A stretch of 64,000 bases of DNA from Linyphia triangularis (taxonomy: Eukaryota > Arthropoda > Arachnida > Araneae > Linyphiidae), in the NCBI GenBank assembly GCA_963978545.1, contig OZ021727.1, positions 48,149,385-48,213,384 on the forward strand, given 5' to 3'. A program made the translations under genes and the position numbers. The notes under the pieces are model-generated. The model did no database searches, was not told the DNA's origin, and was given only the letters and a program-made list of their open reading frames with translations. This document shows, one piece after another, positions 15,046-26,295 of the stretch (its first letter is position 1; each line of letters opens with the position of its first letter).

Positions 15046-16499
15046 GGGAAAAAAAACGGGGAAATGCCTAAAGTTGCTTTGCTCAAATGTAAATTAATAC
15101 TTTTTTTTTATCAAATGATTGCATAATTTTTTTCTCTCAGGCAATACTTCATTTTCGGCGGGAAATGTAGCAAGAAATTGGAAATTGAAGACGAAAATTG
15201 ACAAAATGTATATTTTTTGGATTAAGTAGACGCTGGGATAAAAAATAGTATATAGAAGACCATATTAACTCTATCGGTAGTAAAACCATTTTTTACCTTT
15301 GCACTTGAATGTCACATTAGTGATTTTGTTAACAATGTGTTTTAAATAATTTTTAAACTTGACAGTTAACTAAGCAAACTTGATCCCATTTTAGTTAACA
15401 TGAATATTATTAACTATTCATAAAAGCAATTAAAGGAATTTTTTACTTTACTATTGAAATTACTAAAAAATACATTGGCATACAATTGAAAACATTTAAG
15501 GACATTTAAATTTTTAACGGTAAACGTATTCCATATATTTTCTGACCAATTCATGAGACAGTTAAGAAATTTTAATTTTATCAGTTTCATAAGACAATGA
15601 TAAAAAAAATTCCTTTAATCAATTTCAGTTATTATCAAAAATAATAAGATTCATATTTAATCTTGTAGTTATTTCATTTCTGGGAGGTTAAAATCACTGA
15701 AAATGACAATTGCTCACTTCGCTCTGTGATTTTTTTTTTTCTAATACATTAATTTCTTCATCAGTATCAAAATCAGTAATAACGTTTTGCTATATTTTTC
15801 TTTTTTGAGTTGGTAATAAAAGTCTGTGGTACACACTATTTTAAGACATCACCAACTGTTCATAAAGCTCTTTCATTTCACAACGATAAATGTATTCTAC
15901 GTAAAACGTTAAATGATCATTACAAATCTGCAAAAATTGTAAATAATAAATATATCGTGTTTTAATCCTTAGTTAGTTTGTACGGTTGACAAATGTCCCC
16001 TACAATCAATCTATTGATAAATTTATTGTAGGGTAGCCCACGATCAGATGATTCGTACAGTTTTTTTCACGTTATTTCAAAAATATTTCTTCTTACTTAT
16101 TCTTACTCTATTCTGTTCAATAATGTTGTGTTTTTAATTAAAATACCCACTTACTTTGATATTTGGTCACGAATTTAATGGTATGCACGAAAATTTGAAT
16201 TTGAGGAACATTTGTCACCCACGCGACTAACTGCAAGACAAAAGGTCGCGCGTCTAACCAGGAGTATAATTTAGTCGATAGCAAAGTTATCATAAAAAGG
16301 TTGTGTGAAAACAGCTCTGAAAGGAGGCGGCATCATGCTTTTTAAAATAGCCTAGTAATAGGGAACACTTAATCGTTTTTTGTATCTTTATTAGTCATCA
16401 CTATGTGCAATTTGTGTTTGGTATTGTAACTTGAAATTTTATACATAAAAATAACTGCTTTCACTCTATTCTGTTCATTTCTATACGTCTGGGGATGTG

Positions 16500-16548
16500 C
16501 CACATTGCGGTATCACGGGTAGTACTAATTAAGCGTGATGCCGCAGTG
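16500..16548. repeat. Imperfect hairpin, ~16-bp stem
   Basis: The left arm 16,500-16,517 pairs with 16,533-16,548 (CCAC..TGCGGTATCACG against CGTGATGCCGCAGTGG) with one bulge and one mismatch, around a 15-base loop. Its GC content is high for the surroundings. Function unknown; it may be the centre of a foldback element. Confidence 0.45.
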
Positions 16549-17844
16549 GCTCATGCAAAATGAGTGAGTTTATTCATTGGTTGATTAAAGATGATTTAAA
16601 ATTTCAAAAATATTAGTACATATCAAGAAAAATGTTCTATTATCATGCAAATTAAAACAATTTTCTATTTATCAGATAAATAAGTGGAGTATTAATTTTT
16701 TTATATATTCTTAATCTCTTGCTAAAAGCAATTAATGCATCTGTAAAATAATAAATAAAAACTTATTTATAGAAGAGTCAAAACAATTACTTACAGGACA
16801 ACTTTTTCCAAAATTGTGTAACCTGCAGGGCTACAAAGTCCAAAATTGTGTAACGATGTCCAATATCTGTAAACTACAGATCAGTTGATTTAATGCTTTA
16901 ATTAGTAATTTTTCAGAACAATTCCTGTCATTTAATGTTTACATAATATAGCATGTAAAACTTCACAGTAAAAAAAAATGGGGTTAAATTGAATTTTTTT
17001 AAATATTTATGAAAGTTAGCATTCATTGCTCACACATTTTGATAATCTCTCACTTGGTTAAAATAATTATTTTTAATAATATAACTTTGCCACTAACTAG
17101 TAGTGCATAAAACAAAAACATAAATACTATAAATTCCTTATAATTTTAGAATTCTAAATTGTTTACGAGTAGAAAAAAGAGTCGAAATTTTCGTTGCGTA
17201 CTGAAAAGCATTTCCCATCAACTATTTAGAGAGAAAATATATTTTAATGTTCATGGAAGTTTCTTTGATGTTTATTTTTGGCAGTGTATGTTAAAAATAT
17301 TTCGAGGAGTTCACCATTAATCAGTTTTTTCTTGTTTGCTGCCCCTGAAAGAGTTTATTCGAAAATATTGCTTTATGTATTTCACAATTATATAATACCC
17401 GTTTTATTTTTACTTTTTTCAATAAGATAAACTTTTTTATTTTCACCTCTCCTTCCCCCCCCCCCCCTCCTCCCTTGATCAATCCTAATTACGTCTATGA
17501 TAGCACACATTTCATTTACAATTAATACGTATTAATTGTAATTAATTTTCCATAAATTGGTGCAATTAACCATTTTCGGTTTTATATTATTTGAAAACAT
17601 TGTCAGTTTGGCAATATTTTCAGCAATAATTATTACATTGACAGACAATTGACAGACAGACAATACAAGACGAAATTGGCGATGTGTTTTTCGATTAATA
17701 TTTTAAATTATTCTTTCTTTTAACAAATCAGCCACTGATTTTCGATGGTCAAAGGAAGGGAACTGCATGTTACAGACATTTTTTTTTTTTTTTTTTTTTT
17801 TCACTTTCTATGCCCTTATCGCATTTCTACGAAAATTTTGGAGG

Positions 17845-18115
17845 TGGAAATGTTTGGAATCTATAAAGGCATTATCACAACGATTTTGATCAAAATCGTT
17901 AAAGTATTTTTTCGGCAATTACTGAAAAACATGAATTTTTCAATAGCAGCTATCTTATGCGCATGCACAATTTTGACCAAAATTTTAATAACAGGTTCCA
18001 TGGCCACCACTAACCCGTATACCAAAGTTGAACATAGTAGGTCAATCCGTTCGAGAGTCATGCTGACCACAAACACACCCATAGACATTTATCGATTTTT
18101 TTTTTTACCGAATTC
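17845..18115. repeat. Dispersed repeat, copy 2
   Basis: Second member of the pair described at 14,145-14,465, in the same orientation. A 163-codon open frame runs through it, but the matching copy has no such frame, so it is not taken as a gene. Confidence 0.6.
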
Positions 18116-19956
18116 AATACGAAAAGCGTACGTAGCGTCAGTGGGAAGTCACGTGATTTTTTTTAGGCAAAACATTCGACATTCCCTTTGCTTGGCATTG
18201 AGTTTCCGTGCAATTGTAATCGTGTATTTTTGTTGAAATTTCTTTCATTTTTGTGCAATTTTTTTTTTTTTTTTTTACACATCTTACGATTCTTCACAAA
18301 TTATTAAAAATGATTGCACCCGCTTCAATACTGTCTTTTGCATATTTTACGAATTATTCTAAACACGAGTGTATTAAGGCATCTATGGAATTATATTAAA
18401 GTTTATCACTAAAAAATTTGTTTTCAAATATATACATTTAAGAAAAAAATTAAAATACTTAACTAAGTATTTTAACAGATTAAACAATATTAGTTTTAAA
18501 TCAGTATCAGTTAACCAATACACTAGCAAACACATTCCGATTACACGAAGTTGTAACAATGGTCGGAATGCATAGTTGTTTATTTTGCCAAAATATGTAA
18601 ATGGAAATAAAATATGCAATGAATGAAAGCCTATAAAACTAGAATTTAAAATAATTATTTATGCAGCTAGATGCAAAAATAATATTTTTTTTTCAAACAT
18701 GGCAAAATGCTTTTCACGAGTGCGATAACACGAATCAAATAATTTACAGAATTTGAAAAGTAATTTCGCAAAGTTGCAAACAATATTTTTTATAATTACG
18801 TGCAAAACATATTTTTATTAATACATATATTGTTGACAGCCAGTCTATGAATTTCTTCTAAAAATAATATTTCTATGGCAAGACCATATAAAATTTAAGC
18901 ACGAGGCGTGCGGTAAAATACTTTTAAGCATTTGTGCGAGCGATAAAGTATTGCTTTAGCCAGGATTTTTGATTAAAAGAAATGCAATTTTTGGAACGTT
19001 GTTATAAAAAGTATGTTATAATACATTTATATAATATTACAAAACAATAAAACTTCGTGTACATTCACTCCGTTACAAGTTAATATTACTTGACAGGACA
19101 AAAAAAAAAGGAGGGAAATGTATTCGAACACTTTATTCATACCTGAAATTATATAATCATAAGCTTTCAAAAACTCAAAAATTTATAATTCTGTAGACAT
19201 TTCGATGTGAAATCTTCTTTCGAGCCCACGAAATAATTTTCGATATTCCATTCATATCCATAATAATGGATTCAACATTCATTTTTCATTCAGAATTATG
19301 GAACCAGAATATAAAAGCCACTTTTGTCTATGAACTAAAATTTTAATTTATCCATGTAGACAGACTTTCAGACAGATCGATTAATTCGCATTATTTAATA
19401 AAGATATTTTGATAAAATCGTAACAATGATCGCTACTAACTGCCATAGGAAACACTTTTCACGTTTTTCCCTCTTGCAGTAGTAAGACAGCGATTAAATG
19501 TTAGTAAACATGCGCTAGGCTTACACTTTCATCACCAGGGCCGCCGACAGGATTTTCGGACCCCTATGCAACTGTACCTCAGTCCCCCTATCACCCTCCC
19601 CCCCCCCCATCACCCATATACACCGCGTTGCATAATGATAGAACCACTATGTATTTTCAGCCTAGCATACAGTAATTGGAATAAATGATTGAAATAAATA
19701 TTTTTACTGAAAATATACAAAATAAGAATGACAATAACAAAGTAAAAACATTACTCATGTTTATATTTTCATGTAATAAAATAAAAAATACAAATTTTAG
19801 GTTGCAAAATGATAGTACCACCCCTACTTTTTAGTGGAATAATCGATCCCAGAGAAGCATGCGCAGTTGGGTTTCAACAAACAGGTATATAAAAGCTTCG
19901 TTTGATCAACTAACGTAACCTTACTTGCATTTATTGTGAGCACGCATAGTTTATTG

Positions 19957-20133
19957 GTTGGTTGTTTTCAGATTATCTGGCGCCGTCAGCAACACGAGGG
20001 CTATAATGCGCCGAAACATTCGTCATTAGACAAACCAACATACATTTACAAACACCCATGCCAACACGGGACTCGAACCCGCAACCTCGCGGTCTAGAAG
20101 CAAGCACGCTAACCACTATACCGTTTGGTCGGC
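19957..20133 (-). mobile_element. tRNA-derived SINE
   Basis: On the minus strand the 177-bp insert starts with a tRNA-like head: an A-box-like TAGTGGTTAGCGTG and a perfect B-box GGTTCGAGTCC, followed by a unique body and a 3' end in CAACCAAC. It is flanked by the exact 12-bp direct repeat CATAGTTTATTG (19,945-19,956 and 20,134-20,145), the mark of LINE-driven retroposition. The anticodon-arm region TTCTAGA suggests a tRNA-Arg(TCT)-like ancestor, which is tentative. It sits inside the Tc3-like element, so it is younger than that insertion. Confidence 0.88.
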
Positions 20134-20167
20134 CATAGTTTATTGATTTGAAAAGGTGTCACTAAGT

Positions 20168-21160
20168 ATGGGTAGGAAAAAACCGTTATCTGATTTTGAA
20201 AAAGGACAAATTGCGGCTTTGAACCAAGCAGGATTGTCTTCACAGAATATAGCAAGACATATTGGGCGTTCACCACCACGTGGTCAATAATTTTCTACAT
20301 CTTGGATCCAAATATGGGACAAAGAAATCCACTGAAAGACCTCGAAAGCTAAAAAAGTGGCAAGAAAGGTTAGTTGTAAAGAAGTTAAAAGCTGGTGAAA
20401 TATTGAACAGACTATCACGAGACCCCACCATCAAAGTTCACAAGTCAACTTTATCCAGAATAGCTCGGCGGAACGAACATCTTGAGTACACGAAAATGAA
20501 AACGCAACCGAGACTTACAGATCTTCACAAACGAAAAAGGATGCAATGGGCTAAAGAACACATGACTTGGAAAGAACAGTGGACTCAAGTAGTGTTCAGC
20601 GACGAAAAAAAATTCAATCTAGATGGTCCCGACGGGTGGGCATTCTATTGGAGGGACCTCCGAAATGAGCCACACATTTTTTCTAGGAGACAGTGTGGGG
20701 GAGGATCGTTAATGGTTTGGGCTGGATTTGGCAATGCTGGACGGACTAACATTGCCTTCCCTACTGGTCGAATGAGAGAAATAGACTATCAAGACCTGTT
20801 GGAAGAAAATTTGTTGCCTTTTGGATAAGAAATTGGAGGTCCATTTTGGAAGTTCCAACAGGACAATGCTAGCATTCATGTTGCAAACTCGTCTTGGGAA
20901 TGGTTCCTGACAACGGAGTGCAAGTAATCGAATGGCCTGCTTGTTTTCCTGACATGAACCCCATGGAAAACGTCTGGGGTATTCTAAGCAGGGCCGTATA
21001 CGCCAACGGCAAGCAGTATTCAACGGTTCAAGAATTGAAAGACTCCATTATTACATAATGGGAAAATCTGAATGCAGATATACTCAAACGCTTAGTCGAA
21101 AGCATGCCTAATCGAATTTTTGAACTTATAACCAAAAAGGGTGCTCTTACAAAGTATTAA
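20168..21160 (+). pseudogene. Tc3-like transposase pseudogene
   Basis: The frame starts MGRKKPLSDFEKGQI, a typical Tc3-type N-terminal helix-turn-helix, and ends NRIFELITKKGALTKY. The middle piece (20,262-20,828) has the first catalytic Asp in VFSDEKKF and the Tc1-family GGGSLMVWAGF motif; the second Asp (FQQDNA) and third acidic residue (NPMENVWG) lie downstream. Breaks are a frameshift near 20,265, an in-frame TAA at about 20,826, a frameshift near 20,910-20,920, and a TAA near 21,055. At least four lesions make this copy unable to supply transposase. It is not spliced, and the upstream non-coding part holds the SINE. Confidence 0.9.
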
Positions 21161-21369
21161 CTGAAAGTGGTTCTATCATTTTGCAACCTAAAATTTGTAT
21201 TTTTTATTTTATTACATGAAAATATAAACATGAGTAATGTTTTTACTTTGTTATTGTCATTCTTATTTTGTATATTTTCAATAAAAATATTTATTTCAAT
21301 CATTTATTCCAATTACTGTATGCTAGGCTGAAAATACCTGGTGGTTCTATCATTATGCAACGCAGTGTA

Positions 21370-23307
21370 CACATGCTTCCGTCCGTACTAAAATAGGCAA
21401 TATCCCCACATTTATTAGTTTTGACTTAGGGTGGTTTTTGCAAATAGAGAGCGTATACAACAGGGTTCGTTTGACGGTGACCCCGCGGAGCTTTGAATAC
21501 TGGTTCTGAAAATTCGGACTAATTCAACGGAAGAATTAGTCAGCATTTTCTGAATGAATGAACTGAAGCAATAAATGCTAATAAATGTGTTCTTTGTTTG
21601 GGTAAACCTATTATTAACTTTTTGTGTTGTAATCTCAAACCAGAAAAATCGAGAAAACGCGACGAAACACAGAGAAATGAGTTGGGTGGACTGGTAACAC
21701 TGTTCTCAAATACCAACTTAAAGTCAGCTCCCCCTGGTACCTTCTCAGTCAAAATACAGAACAATCAGAATGCACAATACGAGTGCACCCGCAATGCGTC
21801 ACAGTTCCAGTTACATCGAGCTTTTGTTGACGTTTGTCTGAGAAGAAGGCACCTTTTACTGTAAACTTTTCACGTTTACGCGTGCTGATATGATATCTTT
21901 TGTCTTTGCTTTTGATATACTATTTTGGAAAAACATGGCATCGATTTCATCCAGAAGGAAGAGAACAATTGATGAGAAAAATCGTGAATTTAAGAAAGAA
22001 TGGACTGAATCATATGCGTTAATTCTAAACAAAATGGACTACTGACTGGTCTCATCTGCCATGATTTTTATATCATAAAAATTGCATAAAAATGTTTGTA
22101 GTTAAAAGCTTGTATTTCGCCCTTTAAATGTTTGGATATTAAATGTATTTATAAAAATTTAAATTATTAAATATTAGAGGATCCACATTTCCATCACCGC
22201 AAAAAGTGTTTTAAAACTTTTGTTCATTAAACAAATAATCAAAATAAAATATATATTCTGCAAAGGATAAAATACTGATGTATTATTTTTATTTAGTTAA
22301 TTATGTATTTAAGCAAATATCTAAACAAAAAATACTTTATTATCAGACTTCAATTAGCAATTGTAAATGGATATACAGTAATAAATATTTTGTTAAATAC
22401 TAATTATTTTTCATACTTCATTGGTTTATGAACAATTTTGCTAGTTCCAAATAAAACATATTTTATTCCATTTCATATTTATAGTCTGATCAAAACGTCC
22501 ATAGGGATTCAACAGAATTAATGGTAGCCACAAATTTATGGAAAAAAACCTGAACTTTATCACTTGCTAATTATCGCCAATACTGGCAAATCTCGACTAA
22601 AGTAGACTAGGAAAGATGGTCAAATGGGAAAAAAAGTATAGCAGTATCACTTAGTGTATTAAGTCCAGTACCAACTCTACCATAATTAAAATGGTAAACT
22701 GATTAGTTTGGTTCTCTTGACCCATATACATATAACTTCTATCGGAGTAACAGGGTTTCATCTATTTGTCAGTTTGTTGCCATTTTCTATTGGATTCCCT
22801 TTAACCACCTCATCCTGCAAACGAAACGTAGCAACCGCAAGCAATGGTTTGGAGACTGGCCGTTTTAAAGCTTTTCATTGAAAGCATTGTTTACAAACAC
22901 CCCCTGCTTTTAAAATTCCATCTCGCGAATCAATCAGTTTATGGCCACCCCCGGGCTGTGCTATTCAAGAATTTGATGAGAGTGACATAGATAACATCTA
23001 ACCTCGCTTTGTTATTTCTCCCGCTTCTCAACCTTGAGACAAGGGATTGCCGGGTGGCATTTAAGCATACCTCACATTGATTCCTAACAATGTTTACTGT
23101 GTTGACACAGAGAATTAAATGCATGTTTTAAATCTTGAGTTTAGGAACTGATTTTTAAATTGCGAATGTTTTATAAATGATAATTTTATTCCTGATTAAT
23201 GTTTTACTCCAATTGAATCTAATTAACTGCTTTTAACAACAAAGTATAAATTTTGAATATTTATCGAGGAAAATTATGCAGCTGGAATATATTTTGAAAC
23301 CAAGTTT

Positions 23308-23342
<35 letters not shown>

Positions 23343-23943
23343 TTTAGACGTAAAAGAAAAATTCGGGTGACTCAGAAACTCGAATGCTACTTTTGAAATT
23401 ATCAATTCTTATTTTTATTATTTTATTAATAGTCATTTGTTTGTTGCCATTATAAGGAAGAAACTGAAATATTTCTGAATAAATGACTGCATCAATGCGA
23501 CGCATAAATTTTTTAGAGCCTTTTTATTTCAATAATTTTTATGGCACAGATGTAGAACATTCTTCGTATATGACATTGATGTATATGACATTTCTTCGAC
23601 ATGATTTTATATAGGTGTTGTTTTTTTTCCGGATAAATGCGGTTTCTGGAAACAGATTTTAAGTTTTATTTTAATTTGATACTTAATATTATTTACATTT
23701 TAACTTAATTTTAGTGTTATTTTAATTTTATTACTATTAGTATTTTAATTTAATTATTATTAATATTTTAACCTTATTACTATTAGTATTTTAATTTAAT
23801 TATTACTAATATTTTAACCTTATTCCATTATTATTTATATTTTGATTTTGACCCTTTTTGCTAATACCAAATAAAAAATATCGCCAAATATCCTATACTA
23901 CATCTGTTCCATTTTTATAATAATAATAAATGTTAATAAATAT
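21370..23943. other. Non-coding DNA with a gene fragment
   Basis: Holds the hAT/GTF2IRD2-like fragment at 21,935. A GC-richer segment at about 22,745-23,110 resembles, in reverse, part of 26,995-27,130 (shared phrase AATGTGAGG.ATGCTTAAATGC), so both are probably copies of one repeat. A T run lies at 23,310-23,338. Open frames at 21,540-21,864 match nothing I know. Confidence 0.45.
21935..22045 (+). pseudogene. hAT / GTF2IRD2-type gene fragment (N-terminal)
   Basis: A 36-codon frame begins MASISSRRKRTIDEKNREFK and continues with a KKEWTESY phrase. This is like the start of the domesticated hAT proteins annotated as GTF2IRD2-like or ZBED/SCAN-type in animals, which open with a basic patch, then an F..EW...Y motif before a BED zinc finger. 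The frame stops at a TGA just where the finger should begin, and nothing recognisable follows. It is read as a truncated transposase-derived relic. The match is short, so this is tentative. Confidence 0.45.
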
Positions 23944-24409
23944 TGTTGCACAACTTGTCTGTATATAGTGTAAATAGTGACGTACTATTTTAAAACTCTA
24001 TTGTAATTTATTTTATTTTATTTTATTTCATTTATTAACAGCAATTATACAGGTTAGAAAAAGGTGGCAACACCTAAAGCAATCGAGAAATTTCGAGATG
24101 TTTCTTTTCCGACGAATTGGCTGGAAATTTTGCGAATGTTCTCTCGCGCTTGGTATATAAAGACCGAAGATCGGGAAAGTTTTCAGATTGATTTCGGACT
24201 TCGACGTGAGCTGATCGCTTTGTTTACCTACTAGAGTGAACTTGTATAATCGCTGTATTTGAAGTTGTTCTTATAGAAGCTTGTGTTGAAGCTTGCGGGT
24301 GATTAAACTGATGTCTGTGAATAAATTTTGTGCCTTTGAAGAGTGAATAAATAGTAGTTTTCATTTTAGAAACTGTGCCATTATTGCCTCAGCGGGAAAA
24401 TTCATAACA
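23944..24409 (+). mobile_element. Solo LTR of a retrotransposon
   Basis: A 466-bp block starts TGTTGCAC and ends CATAACA, and is flanked by the 4-bp repeat ATAT on both sides, as for Ty3/gypsy-type elements. Inside are a TATA box (TATATAAAG, about 24,152) and a polyadenylation signal (GAATAAAT, about 24,344) in the order expected for U3-R-U5. No internal gag or pol region is present, consistent with recombination between two LTRs. The plus orientation follows from the TATA and poly(A) order. Confidence 0.7.
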
Positions 24410-24519
24410 ATATTGAGCTCTTTAAATATTGACTTGTATTTAATCTATAATAACAAAACAAGCTGTGTGTCTGTTTGTCTGTGTCTCTGTGGATCTATAG
24501 AAACCTACTTAAAATTGGA

Positions 24520-25860
24520 GTAGAGCTCTGAAATTTTCAGCATACGTAGTTTTGACCTTCTAATTTTATGCATCATTAACAGAATTTTAACATTTTAATT
24601 AGTTCTTTTTTAATTATTTTTTTTAGTTAATAAATATGTTACAAAATGATATCTAATAGGGCTACAGCTCTGAAATTTTCAACATAAGTAGGTTTGACCT
24701 TTTAATCGCACTTTTAAAAAACAGAATTTTAAATTTTTATTTTGTTCCTTTTTAATTAATTTTTTTAATTAATTAATAAATATTTTATAAAACGATTACT
24801 AATAGGGCTACAGCTCTGAAATTTTCAACATAAGTAGTTTTGGCGTTTTAATCGGACTTTTAAAAAACAGAATTTTAAATTTTTATTTTGTTATTTTCTA
24901 ATTAATTTTTTTATTTAATTAATAAACATTTTACAAAACGACTACTAATAGGGTTACAACTCTGAAATTTTCAACATAAGTAGTTTTGGCCTTCTAATTG
25001 TATACATCACAAACAGAATGTTAAAATTTTAATTAGTTATTTTTTAATTAATTTTTTTAAATAATCAATAAATATGTTACAAAACGATATCTAATATAGG
25101 GCTACAGCTCTGAAATTTTCAACATAAGTAGTTTTGGCCTTTTAATTAGGCTTTTAAAAAACAGAATTTTAAATTTTTATTTTGTTCTTTTTTAATTAAT
25201 TAATAAACATTTTACTAAACGACTACTAATTGGGTTACAGCTCTGAAATTTTCAACATAAGTAGTTTTAGCCTTTTAATTGGACTTTTGAAAAACTGAAT
25301 TTTAAATTTTTATTTAGTTTCTTTTTAATTAATTTTTAGAATTAATTAATTAATTAATTAATATTTTACAAAATGATTTCTAATAGGGCTACAGCTCTAA
25401 AATTTTCAAAATAAGTAGTTTTGTCTTTCTAATTGGACTTTAGAAAAACAGAATTTTTAATTTTTGTTTAGTTTGTTATTAATTAATTTTTTTAATTAAT
25501 TAATATACATATTACCAAACGATTTCAAATACGGCTACAGCTTTGAAATTTTCAACATATATAGTTATGGCCTTCTAATTGGATTTTTAAAAAAAGGAAT
25601 TTAATTATTTTTTTTTATTATTAATTAATTCACAAATATTTTGCAAAGCGATTTGTGATTGGGCTACATTTCTGAAATTTTCAACACAAGTAGTTTTGGC
25701 CTTCTAATTGGACTGATAAAAAGAATGTTAAAATTTTAATTTGTTTTTCAATTAATTTTTTTACAAAAAGCGACTTCGAATAGGCCTAGATCTCTGAAAG
25801 TTTCAACATAAGTAGTTTTAGCCTCTAATTTTGCTTTCCACAAACACGTGTTAAAATAAT
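24520..25860. repeat. ~140-bp minisatellite, about ten copies
   Basis: Copies of GCTACAGCTCTGAAATTTTC followed by AACATAAGTAGTTTTGGCCTT recur near 24,525, 24,667, 24,813, 24,959, 25,107, 25,240, 25,394, 25,540, 25,668 and 25,790. Spacing is 122-154 bp and varies through TTAATTAA-rich spacers. It lies inside the Helitron-like element. Confidence 0.9.
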
Positions 25861-25949
25861 CTTAAAGGGGTGTTGTATTATTGTATTAACGGGGAATTTT
25901 GTTTTTCTTGACAAGGGAGAGGCTTCCAATATTAAGTACGTAAGTATTA

Positions 25950-26190
25950 GATTTTAATGAGTGAAGCGAGCTTAATGCTTACGCAGCAATGAACCTTTCA
26001 GAGAGCGAATCGAGCTTATGCTTACTCAGCAATGAACCTTTCAGAGAGCGAAGCGAGCCTATGCTTGTATAGCAATGAACCTTTTAACGAGTAAAATAAG
26101 CCTGTGTTTATGTGTCCATGAACTTTTCAGTGAACGAAGCGAGCTCGATTTTGCGTAGCGATGAACCTTCCTGCGAGCGAAGCGCCAAAA
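25950..26190. repeat. ~43-bp minisatellite, about five copies
   Basis: Units built on CAATGAACCTTTCAGAGAGC plus GAAGCGAGC recur about every 43 bp (AATGAACCTT near 25,988, 26,031, 26,074, then diverged copies near 26,117 and 26,160). It adjoins the right end of the Helitron-like element and shares its GCGAAGC core. Confidence 0.85.
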
Positions 26191-26295
26191 ACTGGGTCTT
26201 AATATACACGAATGACAGATTTCCGTGAGGCCTCACAGCTAGCTAAAATATTGCACATGTTAAAATTTCGTAGCGAAGCACGGGTATTTAGCTGG

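Larger units (their letters stand above)
19621..21367 (+). mobile_element. Tc3-like (Tc1/mariner) DNA transposon, inactivated
   Basis: A 1,747-bp element flanked by TA on both sides (19,619-19,620 and 21,368-21,369). Terminal inverted repeats are about 205 bp (19,621-19,826 and 21,163-21,367). Each repeats the motif GTTGCATAATGATAGAACCAC at its outer end and a near copy at its inner end, an IR/DR layout as in Tc3 and Sleeping Beauty, where the motifs are transposase binding sites. It encodes a broken transposase and carries a SINE inserted at 19,957. The neighbouring 19,536-19,620 repeat end appears to have been interrupted by this insertion. Confidence 0.9.
24444..26295 (+). mobile_element. 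Helitron-like non-autonomous element
   Basis: The left end TCTATAATAACAAAAC follows an A, and the right end TTTAGCTGG is followed by T. This fits Helitron 5'-TC and CTRR-3' ends inserted between A and T. A short hairpin (CGTAGC-GAA-GCACG, one bulge) lies just before the right end. No Rep/helicase frame is present. The interior is almost entirely two minisatellites, listed separately. Similar arthropod Helitrons end in GCGAAGCACGGGTA-type sequence; I recognise the pattern but cannot match it to a named family. Confidence 0.55.

Noticed and set aside
17745..18236. 163-codon open frame
   Set aside because: Runs through a T run and a dispersed repeat whose other copy (14,145) is not open in this frame.
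20060..20133. A tRNA gene on the minus strand
   Set aside because: The A- and B-boxes are good, but the acceptor stem does not close and the body continues to a 12-bp target duplication, so it is a SINE head.
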